Assembly (NCBI GenBank): GCA_036346275.1
Contig: CM070725.1
Coordinates: 38,192,104 to 38,256,103, forward strand
Source: Otatea glauca
Lineage: Eukaryota > Streptophyta > Magnoliopsida > Poales > Poaceae
Reading direction: 5' to 3'
Length of the DNA stretch: 64,000 nucleotides
The notes beneath the pieces are model-generated. The model ran no database searches. It was given only the letters and a program-made list of their open reading frames with translations, and was not told the DNA's origin. Each line of letters starts with the position of its first letter. Position 1 is the first letter of the stretch. The position numbers and the translations under genes were made by a program. Positions 54,330-64,000 of this stretch are shown here, in pieces.

Positions 54330-57300
54330 GAATCTCGACCAGAGATTGAGGCTAACTATAGAATAGGTTAGGAATTACGACTTTAAATCTTCTTCTCGCT
54401 CCCAAGTGGCTTCACTTTGAATGATTGCTCCATTGAACTCTGCAAAGCGAATAGACTTGTTTACGGTCTTGCGCTCCATAACATCAAAATTCGATCGGTT
54501 GCTCTTTATAAGTCAAATCTTCTTGCGACTCTATTGCATCCAGCGGGTTTGCTCTGTGGCACTCTGAGACACTTCTTAGGCTGCGATACATGGAATACAT
54601 CATGCACTCCTGCCAATGGTAGGGCAACTCTAATCGATAAGCTACCTCTCCTCGGCGGCTCGAATCTTGAGCGGACCCACATATCTTGGTGCAAGCTTCC
54701 TTTAACGTGGAATCTCTTAACGCCCTTAAGAGGGGTAACCACGAGGTACACATGATCTTACGGTTCAAAACTCAAATCTCGGCGGCGATTATCGGCGTAG
54801 CTTTTACGTCTTGGTTGTGCTATCTTTAATCTCTCTCGATCATTGCTACTTGACTTTACGCCTCTTGAGGATATCGGCCCAAACACCAAGCGTTCTCCGT
54901 TTCATTCCAATTCAACGAGTGCGACAAACACGTCCATACAATGCCTCGAATGGTGACATCTGTAGGCTAGCTTGATAACTATTATTATAACTGAATTCTG
55001 CATATGGCAAACATTTATCCCAAGAGGTAGCATAAGCTAAGGCACAAGCTCTCAACATATCCTCTAAGATCTGATTTACTCTTTCGATCGACCATGCATC
55101 TGCGGGTGATATCTTTGTCTTGAAATTCAGACGGGTTCCCATTGCTTCATGCAACTTATTCCAAAACCTTGAGGTAAATTGGGTACCTCTGTCTGACACA
55201 ATCTTCTTTGGCACTCCATGCAAACATACAATCCTTGACATGCAGTTACGCAAGCGATCTCGGAGTAAGTGGTCTTTCTTTGGGATGAAATGGCGACCTT
55301 GGTTAAGCGATCCACAATAACCCAAATGGAATCGTAACCTTTACGAGTCTTAGGTAGACCGGTGATAAAATCCATCGATTTCCTCCCACTTCCATTCCGA
55401 ATTTTCAGCGGTTGCAACAAACGGTGGGTCTTTGGTGCATAGCCTTTACTCTCGACACCGTCGCATAATGCAACATGCTCAGCCACTTCACGCTTCATAT
55501 TCGGCCACCAGAATCTCTCCTTCAAATCCTGGTACATCTTGGCACTTCCTGGATGAATTGAGTACTTAGAATCGTGAGCCTCCTCAAGAATCAATTGCTT
55601 TAGCTCCTTTTTATCGATGCACAAATTCGGCTTTTAAAGAACATGGTTCCTTGCTCATCCAGAGTGAAATCTAAGGCTAGGCCTTCTTCCTTTTTAGTCT
55701 TGATTTTTGAAATTTTATCGTCATCTTGCTGACCTTCTTTAATCTGATCCTCTAGTGTTGGCTTCACTTCTAGCGCAGCTATCATTCCTTACGGAACGAC
55801 TTCCAATCTTAGCTTCTGAAATTCCTTGCATAATTCCGGTTGATCCTCCATTGACAATGTATTTGCGCTATGGCTCTTTCGACTCAGCATCCGCCACCAC
55901 ATTGGCTTTTCGGGGTGATAATGGATTCCCATATTATAATCCTTAATTAGCTCCGACCATCTTATTGTCTCATATTCAGTCACTTGAGTGAATATGTATT
56001 TGAGACTCTTATGGTCCGTATATATCTCACATCTATTTCCTATGAGATAATGGCGCCATATCTTTAAAGCATGCACTACTCTTGCTAACTCCAAATCATC
56101 GTTGGGTAATTCACTTCATGCGGTCTCAATTGTCTCGATGCATAAGCAACGACTTTGCCTTCTTGCATTAACACGCATCCCAAGCCTTGCTTGAAGCATC
56201 GCGATAAATATCAAATCCATTACGCATATCCGCAATACTAATACGAGGCTGTTGTTAAACGCTTCTTTAATTCCATGAAACTTTTCTCGCACTCTGGCGT
56301 CCATGCAAACTTCTTTTCTTTCTTCAACAAGCTGCGTCGGGGTTTAGCAATTGTCGAGAATCCTTCTATGAACCGACGGTAATATCCGCCATTCCTGAAA
56401 ACTACGAATCGAGTAATGGACTTGGTGGCTCCCAATGCAACATGCGTCCACTTTCTTTGGGATCAGCTGCGACTCCTTTGGTAGTCATTACATGACCGAG
56501 AAATTCAACTTTCTCCTTCCAAAATTCACACTTGCTAAACTTAGCATATAGTTGATGCTCTCGCAGCCTGTCTAAAACCATTCTCAGATGTTCTGCATGC
56601 TCTTCCTCTGTCTTGAGTAAACCAAGATATCGTCTATGAAGACTACAACAAACTTGTCCAAGTAATCCATGAAGACTTTATTCATCATGTTCATGAAATA
56701 TCTTTGGGGCATTAGTCAATCCGAATGACATGATTGTGAACTCGTAATGTCCATATCGCGTGAAAACGCAGTCTTAGGTACATCCTCTGCTCGGATCTTC
56801 AGCGATGGTATCTCGAGCGAAGATCTATCTTGGAAAACTCCGGCTCCTCTTAAGCGATCAAATAAGTCGTCGATCACGGGCAGCGGATACTTATTCTTGA
56901 TCGTTACTTCATTAAGTGCCGCGTAGTCGATGCACATTCTAAGACTTCCATCCTTCTTGCGAACAAACAAAGCCGGGGCTCCCCACGGCGATGAACTTGG
57001 TCTAATGAAACCTTTCTCTTGCGGTTCCTCAATCGCTTCTTCATTTCTACTAACTCGCGTGGTAGGCATCCGATATGGTCTCTTTGATATCGGTCTTTGT
57101 GCACAGTGCTAACTCGATGACAAACTCGATATCACGATCGGTGGCAATCTGGCAAATCTTACGGAAATACATCCGGGTATTCTCGCTCTTCGCACATCTT
57201 CCATCTTGATGGCTTTCTGCTGTTGACCGTTAGCGCCCGTCGAATGCGGTCGCTTGAAACTCCACTTTCTTGCCACTAGGGCCTTCCAAGGTCACGATCC

Positions 57301-58758
57301 TTCGGCCACAATCTAAAACGACCTTATGCTTGGACAACCAATCCATTCCAAGGATGGCGTCTAGGATTGCGCATCTATCAAGATAAGATTAGCGAGAAAT
57401 TCTATCCCATCCATAAGCAACTTAGCTCCCAAACACCCAAGGCTAGATCTAGCTCGGATCACGGGGCTTGGACTAAAGCACACACTTAAGATTCACCACT
57501 TTAAATCCATTCTTGGTTGCAAAACTTTGAGAAACAAGCGAATCTGGCTCGAGAATCAAACAAAGCAGAAGGCAGTCTTGAGTTGACCAGAACTTACCCG
57601 ATCACGACGTCGTAGCTTCACGAGCTCCATCGGTGATGTGGTTGATTCTTCCACGCCTTTGTTGATTGCGGCGTTGCTCGGCTTGGCTTGGTGCACGATT
57701 TCCTCGATGTTGGTGCTTTAGCGGGTGTTGTTCCCAGGTTGAAGCGAATCGGTGTGATGCCTCCATTCGTGGACACCTATTTGAAAAGTGCCACGGCTCA
57801 TTGCAAGTATAGCATCTCTTCACTGCATTCTTGATTTCCCCTGTGCATTGTTGCCTTGCGTTGGGTGCGAAATTACGATTGGCGGGGCGAGTGTGAGGGG
57901 TTGATGTCTTGTTCACGGTGGTGGTTGGAATCTAGCAAATTCTTGTGGTGACATCCTCAAGCGTAGATGGTTTGGGCGTCCACCTGATTGTTCATCAAGC
58001 GCTTACGGTTTTCACCTAGCTCTTTGCGCTTATCCTCTAGGATCAAAGCCTTATTTACCAACTCACGAAAATGCAGGAAATTGTGGTGTCAGTCCCACTG
58101 CAGTCTGAGTTCATCCCTTCATGAAACGAGGCTATGCAGCTTTATCGTCGCTCGTCTTCGAGGGCATAGCGAGCTAATGAGTAAATTTGTTCAAGTATTC
58201 GCCCTTTGGTTGGCCTCCTTGCTTCAAAGCTCGAACTCCTCCTTCTTAAGATCCATCATTCCCTCCGGGACATGATCTTTGGCGGAAGCATTAGTGAACT
58301 CCTCCCGGTTATCTCTTGCGGGGCTCCATGAGCGGCACGATAATTCTCCCACCATTCTGCGCGGTTCCTTCAAGTTGATGAGGCGTAGAGCACCTTCTCA
58401 TTGCCCTCACACCGAGTGATGTGCGACTTCTTCTCAATGGTCCTAAGCCAATCATCGGCTTCCAAAGGATTCACATTTCCGAAAAAGTTGGTGGCCTAGT
58501 CCTCATAAAATCGATAGCTTTGACATAGGTCGAGGTCCACCATGATTGTTACGAGTTGCGAGGTTGTTGTGATTTCTTCTTTGCATTGGTCATCTCTTTG
58601 CATCTATTTGCATCATTATCTGCATCGCTTGAGTCATGCCGCAAGGAATGCTCCCAGTTCTGCATGTCCATTGGCGGTGGTTGAGGGCTGCCCATCATTG
58701 GGATTGTCATTGGACGCAGATCCACTTCTGGCTACCGTTGTTTCCTCGTATTCACCAT
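54330..58758 (-). pseudogene. Tekay gag-pol, internal region 2, frameshifted
   Basis: Same order as copy 1, starting MVNTR at 58758. The CCHC knuckle CYTCNEPWHFSNRC lies at about 57820-57775. The RT has LFVRKKDGSLRMCIDYAALN (about 56970-56910) and FIDDIL (about 56645-56625). RNase H is better preserved than in copy 1: ELARVVHALKIWRHYLIG and IYTDHKSLKYIFTQ (56094-55985). The integrase zinc-finger region (SKYSIHPGSAKMYQDLKERF, WPNMKREVAEHVALC) and core (MDFITGLPKTRKGYD) are in one frame at 55624-55300. ERVNQILEDMLRACALAY to PFEALYGRVCRT follows (55070-54915). The chromodomain-like end is at about 54480-54390. The longer frames here support the view that many breaks in copy 1 are not biological. 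Confidence 0.86.
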
Positions 58759-59033
58759 CTGATAATTGCCTCTTAGGTTAGGAAAGGTAGATGTAGCATA
58801 GATGAGAAGTAAGAATTTCTAAAGCGGGGAGATATGTTATACCCAAACTGAACAATTCTTTATTTAACTTGGTATGGTGCTTATTTAAGCCTACAAGCTT
58901 TGCAACACATCTTTGCACACTCAAGCAATACAAAGAAGCAAACTAAACACGAACCTTAACGTCAACTAGAAAGGTAAAGGCTAACAAAGACGCGACTCAC
59001 ACTCGAGTCTCAACACAGCTCCAAGGCTGACAC

Positions 59034-59799
59034 TCACTCATCCAGCCACCCTGGCTGAGACTGATCCGGCGCATACACCGGCGGGTGGGCTGGCATCGGA
59101 GCAAACCTATCCTGATGACCTATTACTGGGTCCTCTGCAACAACGGGTCTCTGCCTCCCTCTCGGCTCCCACTCGCTCCTCTGGATCCTCCTCGGACTCC
59201 TCGGTGGCTCTGAACTCTCACGAGTCACGCGCTCCACTCGTCCTCAAGCGCCTCGGGGCCTCTCCCAGCTCGGTGATCATCCCGATGGTCAAGCACGGGT
59301 CACCTCGAGTTCTGCTCGCTACTCGAGTGCCTCGTGCACGATCTCCGGCTCTGGGTAGTATCTCTCATGTGATCCTCACGGGCAGGCGAACTACGCAAGG
59401 TGCGTCGCGATAGCACACTCGCTCCCTCAATCCGTCGTCTTGGCGCGCTTGAGCGTCGGGTGAAGGCGGAACACTTCGAGTCGTGAAGCTCGTCGGCGTA
59501 GTCGCGGCGGACACGGCGAAGAGCAAGCGGCGACCTCTGGATTGCAACCTCGTGCGAGAATCTTACGCGAGATGTTGATTGGCTCGCTAGCTTCCTCGTT
59601 CTCCGGCGTAGATGATCAACTTGCAAATGAATCCTCGGTGAACACCATTCACCGCCCACCGCCTCCTCGGTAAAGTGGGCGATAAAGAAGCCTCAAGCGT
59701 CTGAAGTACTCTCCACAACTCCATGGCGTAGCCGCGGTGACTCCTCAAAGGTCGAACGATCGGCATCCGCTCCACAAGAACTTTGAATAAGAGCTCCAT
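59034..59799 (-). pseudogene. Extra ORF (orf0-like) upstream of gag, copy 2
   Basis: It starts MELLFKVLVERMPIV at 59799, with ELWRVLQTL, VNGVHRGFICKLIIYAG and, after frame changes, a C-terminal frame MERVTRESSEPPRSPRR to QPGWLDE ending at 59034. The C-terminal part is Pro/Arg-rich and better preserved than in copy 1. Function unknown; position and conservation between copies suggest it is translated in active relatives. Confidence 0.7.
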
Positions 59800-59964
59800 C
59801 CAAAAGCGGCAAGTAAAGCGGTAAATTCAGTCAAGGCAAGAAGTAGAGAATGAGATGAGTCAAGAGTGTTCTATTAGTCAAGTTTGGATTTTCTTTTAGA
59901 AAATAGTTTTGGACTCTCACAAGACACCTCCATACTATCTAGGGCCAAGACCTACAATCGGTAT

Positions 59965-59975
59965 GCTCGATACCA
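59965..59975 (-). other. Primer-binding site of internal region 2
   Basis: TGGTATCGAGC on the minus strand next to LTR C, the same altered form of TGGTATCAGAGC as at 51171-51181. Confidence 0.75.
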
Positions 59976-59979
59976 TACC

Positions 59980-62900
59980 TGGGGACCCGAATCCACCGAT
60001 TCAACCCACCATGTTCTTGCACTATTCCGGGATCAACGCTTAGTGCACACGACAACATTGGTACATATCACATCATACACAACGATAATAGAATAATAGT
60101 TCATTTATTGATATAACTAAATGTATGATCTTATGACCAACTTACATTATTAAGCCACGCAGGCAAGGCCGAAAATATAAGCTAATAATTAAGCGGCGGA
60201 AAGTAGAAGCGTAGGTAGCTCATCACCACCACAGGCAACCGACAAGGCTCGGACCCTAATGACTCGTGTCTTCTTGGACTTCATCTTCCAACACAGTGTA
60301 GATTCTTCAACTGTTGATTATTGTTGTTTGGCAAGGGTGAGTACTTAAAGCACTCAACAAGTTGTGCATGAATGCAATTCTATTTATCTATATGTAAGGC
60401 TTATTCCAAAGGATAGGCTATCATGGCTATTTTGCAATAAGCGGCATTTATGAACGAATACGATATATAGATTGTAAAGATGTAAAACAAATAACGATAA
60501 TAAATAAATTCAAGATTTCTCAAGTAAACCAAGTTTCCAATCCTAAGTTAAATTCCATCTTCCACATGGCATTCCGCCATCCCAACCAAGTTGTCCAATT
60601 AATTAAGCTAACCCTTAACTTTGTAATTCCGAGCATTGCTCAATACATGAGCACGGCTATCCGAATAGTTTCACACTCTGCGGAGGTTATGCACTTTACC
60701 CACGTGATACAACCAAACACCACCAAGGCGAGAGATTATAACAAAGCCTTTACAATGCTCTATCTTAATCCGATACTACCGCTAAGGTTTCAACATCATG
60801 GTCTGCATAAACCACATCCGGGGCCCCTCTTGCGCCATGTGAATTACACCACGACAGGGAACTCACACCACCACGATAGTATCAAAATTAAGACTTTGCA
60901 AATTACTCACCTAGGGTGGCCCATACGGACATGTGGTTGCATGATTGACTCAGGTCAAAGGCTTGCAAGGTTAAGTCCTTAGTGTGATCAAGGCAAGACT
61001 TCCACATACCATCTGCCCATCGGGCCCACCTTGGCCTCCTCGCCCCTTGCCACTTGCCCCAATCTAAGTGATTATCACCCAGTTGATTACCAAGCACCAC
61101 GTGCCATCAACAATTCAACATCGTTGCGTGACATGACTCGCCACAACAACTCAATCTCATCGTGTGATCCCACATGACACACAAGTTCATAACATTGTTC
61201 CATATTCCGTTAATCAAGATTAATTAACAATGATTCGACACATGTGATGGCGTGGCATGGCTAAGCAACTAATACGGTCTAACCTCCAATGTTGATCATA
61301 ATTATTAATCAACTATATTAAACCAATCTAGGGTGACAATGGTTCATGGCATATAATGACAAGGTAGGGTATAGATCAATCTGGTATTTTAGCTAAACCC
61401 AATCTAATTTGAAACAATTGTATATTTGAAATATATGCAATATTGTAAAACAAACATAGCAATTTTATAAACATGGGTTCAACATGATCAAAGCACAACT
61501 TGCCTTGGAATAGGTCCTGATCTTGATCTGAAGCTTGCTCTTGGGTTGCTTGATCTTCCTCCAAGCGTCGCACAATTCAACGCCTCGCTGCGTCTAAAGA
61601 GAAAAGCAAATAAATGCCAAAACAGAGAGCAATTGAACTCCAAAAATCAATTAAAATTCACCATTAAATAGATCTCAATTTTACAAATTTTTAGAAACTG
61701 GAATCACTCAATTCCGAGTTACAATGCAAAAGATATAGCCTTTTGAAGTTTGAAATAAATCTTGAAATCGAGAAAATCGAAAATACGAATTAACAGATTT
61801 ATTTTTATACTAAAAATCGATTTATGACGTCAGCGTGACGTCGACCATGAACGAACCAACGAGCTCGACCGTGGCCTCGGCGCATAGACACAGTCCACGA
61901 GACCTCCTCGGTCCACCGTGAACCCGGCGCCACGGCGCTCGAAACCCGCGGCGCCACGCGTCGTCCGATTGGTCGCGTGCGCCCGCCGATCGCGCAACAC
62001 GCGGCACGCATCTACGGTCGATCCGTCGAGCGGCGGCGGACACATGCGGCGCGGTTCAATCCTCCCGTTCGCTCGATCAAGCGGTCAAAAACTCACCCGA
62101 GACTAATGGCGAAGCGACGGCGAAAACCACCGGAGATGAGGAAGAAGCTTACTGGCGATGGCGTTCGACGTGTCCCCGGCGTGAACAAGTGGCTTTGTCG
62201 GCGCGGCACACCTTAGCGAATCGGATCTGGAACCAAAACGCCAAAACCGCCGAACGGTGGCGTTCTTTGCGAAAACCTCGGCGGTTGCGGCGTATCAACT
62301 CCGGCGAGCTCCGGCGTGTTCTCGTCGAATCTCGCGAAACCCTTCCGACCAAAAGGCTGCGGCGCGCGATGGCGATTCTCGGGAAGGCTGCGGACCCCTT
62401 AAATAGCCTCGGCGACCACGCGCGGTGCACGGAAAACCAACCGACGCGGCGGCGGAGTCCTTCTCGGACACGGCGGCGAATTCCGAGTCCCGCGGAGGCG
62501 ATTCACGCAACCGTCCACGTGGCGCAGCGAACGCCGGTTTCCCGACGAGATCAATCTGGGCCCGCTTGGATCAGCGGTGCGATCGATTAGGGTTACGGAA
62601 AGACCACGATCCACCACGACCACGCGATCACGATCCTATGGCTTAGGCGCGTTCGGCGGCGTGGCATGACACAAGCCATCGATCGCGATCAGCGGCTCGA
62701 CACGATTTCCTCTGGGATCATGGGCTAATCGGGCGCGTTCCACTGGGCACACACGCGATTATGGGCCGAGCCCAACACTGTTCACCGATTTTCAAAGGGT
62801 TTCCCAATTAAAATAATTCTAGAAATTCATTTTATTTATTTTAGGCAATAAAACTATTAGGAAAAATCCAAGAAAATCTCAAAAATACTTTGAGACATTA

Positions 62901-63095
62901 CGGACTCAAATAAAATATTTTTGACAAAACTTTATTTTGACTTTGCACAGATTTAAATAGATTTGAATAAAAGGCAATAAACTTGATTTGAATTTAATTC
63001 CAATAAATCGAGAAAAATCCAAATAAATTCCATAAAAACACAAATGCACTTTTAAGCAATAAAAACTTAATTAAGCTGAATTTTGGGATGTTACA
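59980..63095 (-). repeat. Tekay LTR C (outer, 5' side on the minus strand)
   Basis: 3116 bp, starting TGTAACATCCC at 63095. TATA box CTATTTAAGG at 62397-62406. The outer flank is the TSD AATCT (63096-63100), matching 42411-42415 beyond LTR A. Confidence 0.92.
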
Positions 63096-63100
63096 AATCT

Positions 63101-64000
63101 CTTATGCATAGCAGATGACACGACTTCATTCTCTTACATTTTGCGGGATGTGTTGGTTGTCCATCTCCTGTCACTCCTTGATTTCATTTACGATCTATTG
63201 TCTACACAAACAAAAGAAGCCACTTGAGGTCGGATCAAACAAATATCTCACCATGTGTGGTAAAAATAACAATTTTGGTCTTTCAATGGACATAGCACCA
63301 AACAAAGCAGAATCTGATATGAGTTTTCAAAATGGAAGATCCATAATTGCAAACAAGAACAAGGGATAGCAGACTTTACACCATACCATTTACTAATTTT
63401 AGTTCTTGATTTATCTTGTTGTGCTATAGTGATAGGAGTAGCCTAGGTCATGCATTTAATTTATCATTTGGATAATCGGACTAAAAGAAACTTAGATGCA
63501 ATTATATTTGCACATCGACACGCATGAAGATGTGTCCACTCGGATATAAAAGATATTGTTCTTACTGAATTGCTTTTTCACAGAGATTTGCGATAGCATG
63601 TAGATAATGCCATATTCTTGTGCCATGCATGTAATCGCTGCATCATGGGTGTACCATGCATCATTTGGGAGTGCGTCTTGGCTGCATCATTCGAGTACGT
63701 CTTGGTTGGATCGATCCATGTACCATGCATGTAATCGCTGCATCATGGGTGTTAGTCTTTTTAACTTGAGCGGTGACTAAGAGCTTCCCTACATCTTGTG
63801 CATGATTCTCAAGACATGGATTCTTGGCGAGGAATTGATGGCGCTTACCATAAAAGTTGAGTTCTGAGCATAGACCTTGCCAAATTTGCATGATGTTTAT
63901 ATTCATCGATGACCATGACACTAAGCCCATCAAGAGTGCGTCCTACATTCTTGAGCCATGAGTTTCTCCATGCTAGAGTTATTACGGTTTTGAGATTTAT
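63101..64000 (-). other. Continuation of the sequence interrupted by the Tekay array, unidentified exon-like frames
   Basis: Joining the flanks at the TSD (42415 to 63101) gives a minus-strand reading from GDGQPTHPAKCKRMKSCHLL (about 63165-63110) into the 42410 side. A further minus-strand frame at 63661-63933 contains IWQGLCSELNFYGKRHQFLA and CLENHAQDVGKLLVTAQVKK. I recognise no domain. A short direct repeat (CCATGCATGTAATCGCTGCATCATGGGTG, two copies near 63625 and 63725, one interrupted) lies beside it. It may be more of the third CACTA element or of a host gene. Confidence 0.3.

Larger units (their letters stand above)
42416..63095 (-). mobile_element. Tekay-type Ty3/gypsy array: LTR-internal-LTR-internal-LTR, 20.7 kb
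   Basis: Three LTRs of about 3.12 kb (42416-45531, 51184-54313, 59980-63095) alternate with two internal regions of about 5.65 kb, all on the minus strand. AATCT flanks the whole array once (42411-42415, 63096-63100). Each internal region has a PBS, an extra ORF ahead of gag, gag with zinc knuckle, protease, RT, RNase H, integrase (gypsy order), a chromodomain-like C-terminus and a polypurine tract. The long LTRs, initiator-tRNA PBS and chromodomain point to the Tekay (Del) chromoviruses; the extra ORF recalls rice RIRE3/RIRE8. The internal copies and LTRs differ mostly by small indels, so the structure is young. Confidence 0.92.

Overview
The window is repeat-dense nuclear DNA of a grass, most probably Oryza or a close relative. 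The case rests on CACTA elements carrying TNP2 and C48-protease genes, a Tekay-type Ty3/gypsy element with 3.1 kb LTRs and an extra ORF ahead of gag (a layout I recall from rice RIRE3/RIRE8), F-box/DUF295 genes, and short MITEs. About 80-90% looks transposon-derived. There are no rRNA genes, no CRISPR array and no bacterial-style operons.

Layout. 1-650: a small minus-strand ORF of unknown function. About 700-16227: a decayed CACTA element (plus-strand genes: TNP2 transposase, then a Transposase_24-like/C48 protease gene). A second, related CACTA element (8204-15783, genes on minus, 3-bp TSD AAT) is nested in its 3' end. 16228-19670: spacer with an exon-like ORF, a tRNA-derived SINE with a 15-bp TSD, minisatellites and a candidate non-autonomous Helitron. 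19676-26621: a Ty1/copia element on the minus strand (LTRs about 220 bp, TSD AATCC) with an unusual GC-rich leader. 27669-28133: an intact DUF761-family gene, the best host gene in the window. 29107-29408: a small hAT element (8-bp TSD). 29517-30920: a copia LTR remnant. About 31100-33245: a gypsy-like LTR containing a minisatellite, followed by a PBS. 33964-35361: a second hAT element of the same family. 36340-39625: two tandem F-box/DUF295 pseudogenes, the second interrupted by a 1.4 kb CACTA-like element.

40720 onward: the left end of a third CACTA element. Its interior is split by a 20.7 kb Tekay-type gypsy array (42416-63095) made of LTR-internal-LTR-internal-LTR, with one TSD (AATCT) around the whole array. 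63101-64000 is the continuation of the interrupted sequence.

How parts relate. The three CACTA elements share a hairpin next to the 3' end of the protease-type gene; in two of them an AATAAA signal follows at once, which suggests a conserved 3'-end module. The three Tekay LTRs and two internal regions differ mainly by small indels that cluster at CAG/CTG/CCG triplets. That pattern suggests long-read base-calling errors at methylated CHG sites, so many frameshifts in the transposon genes may be artefacts. Gene boundaries inside decayed elements are approximate.
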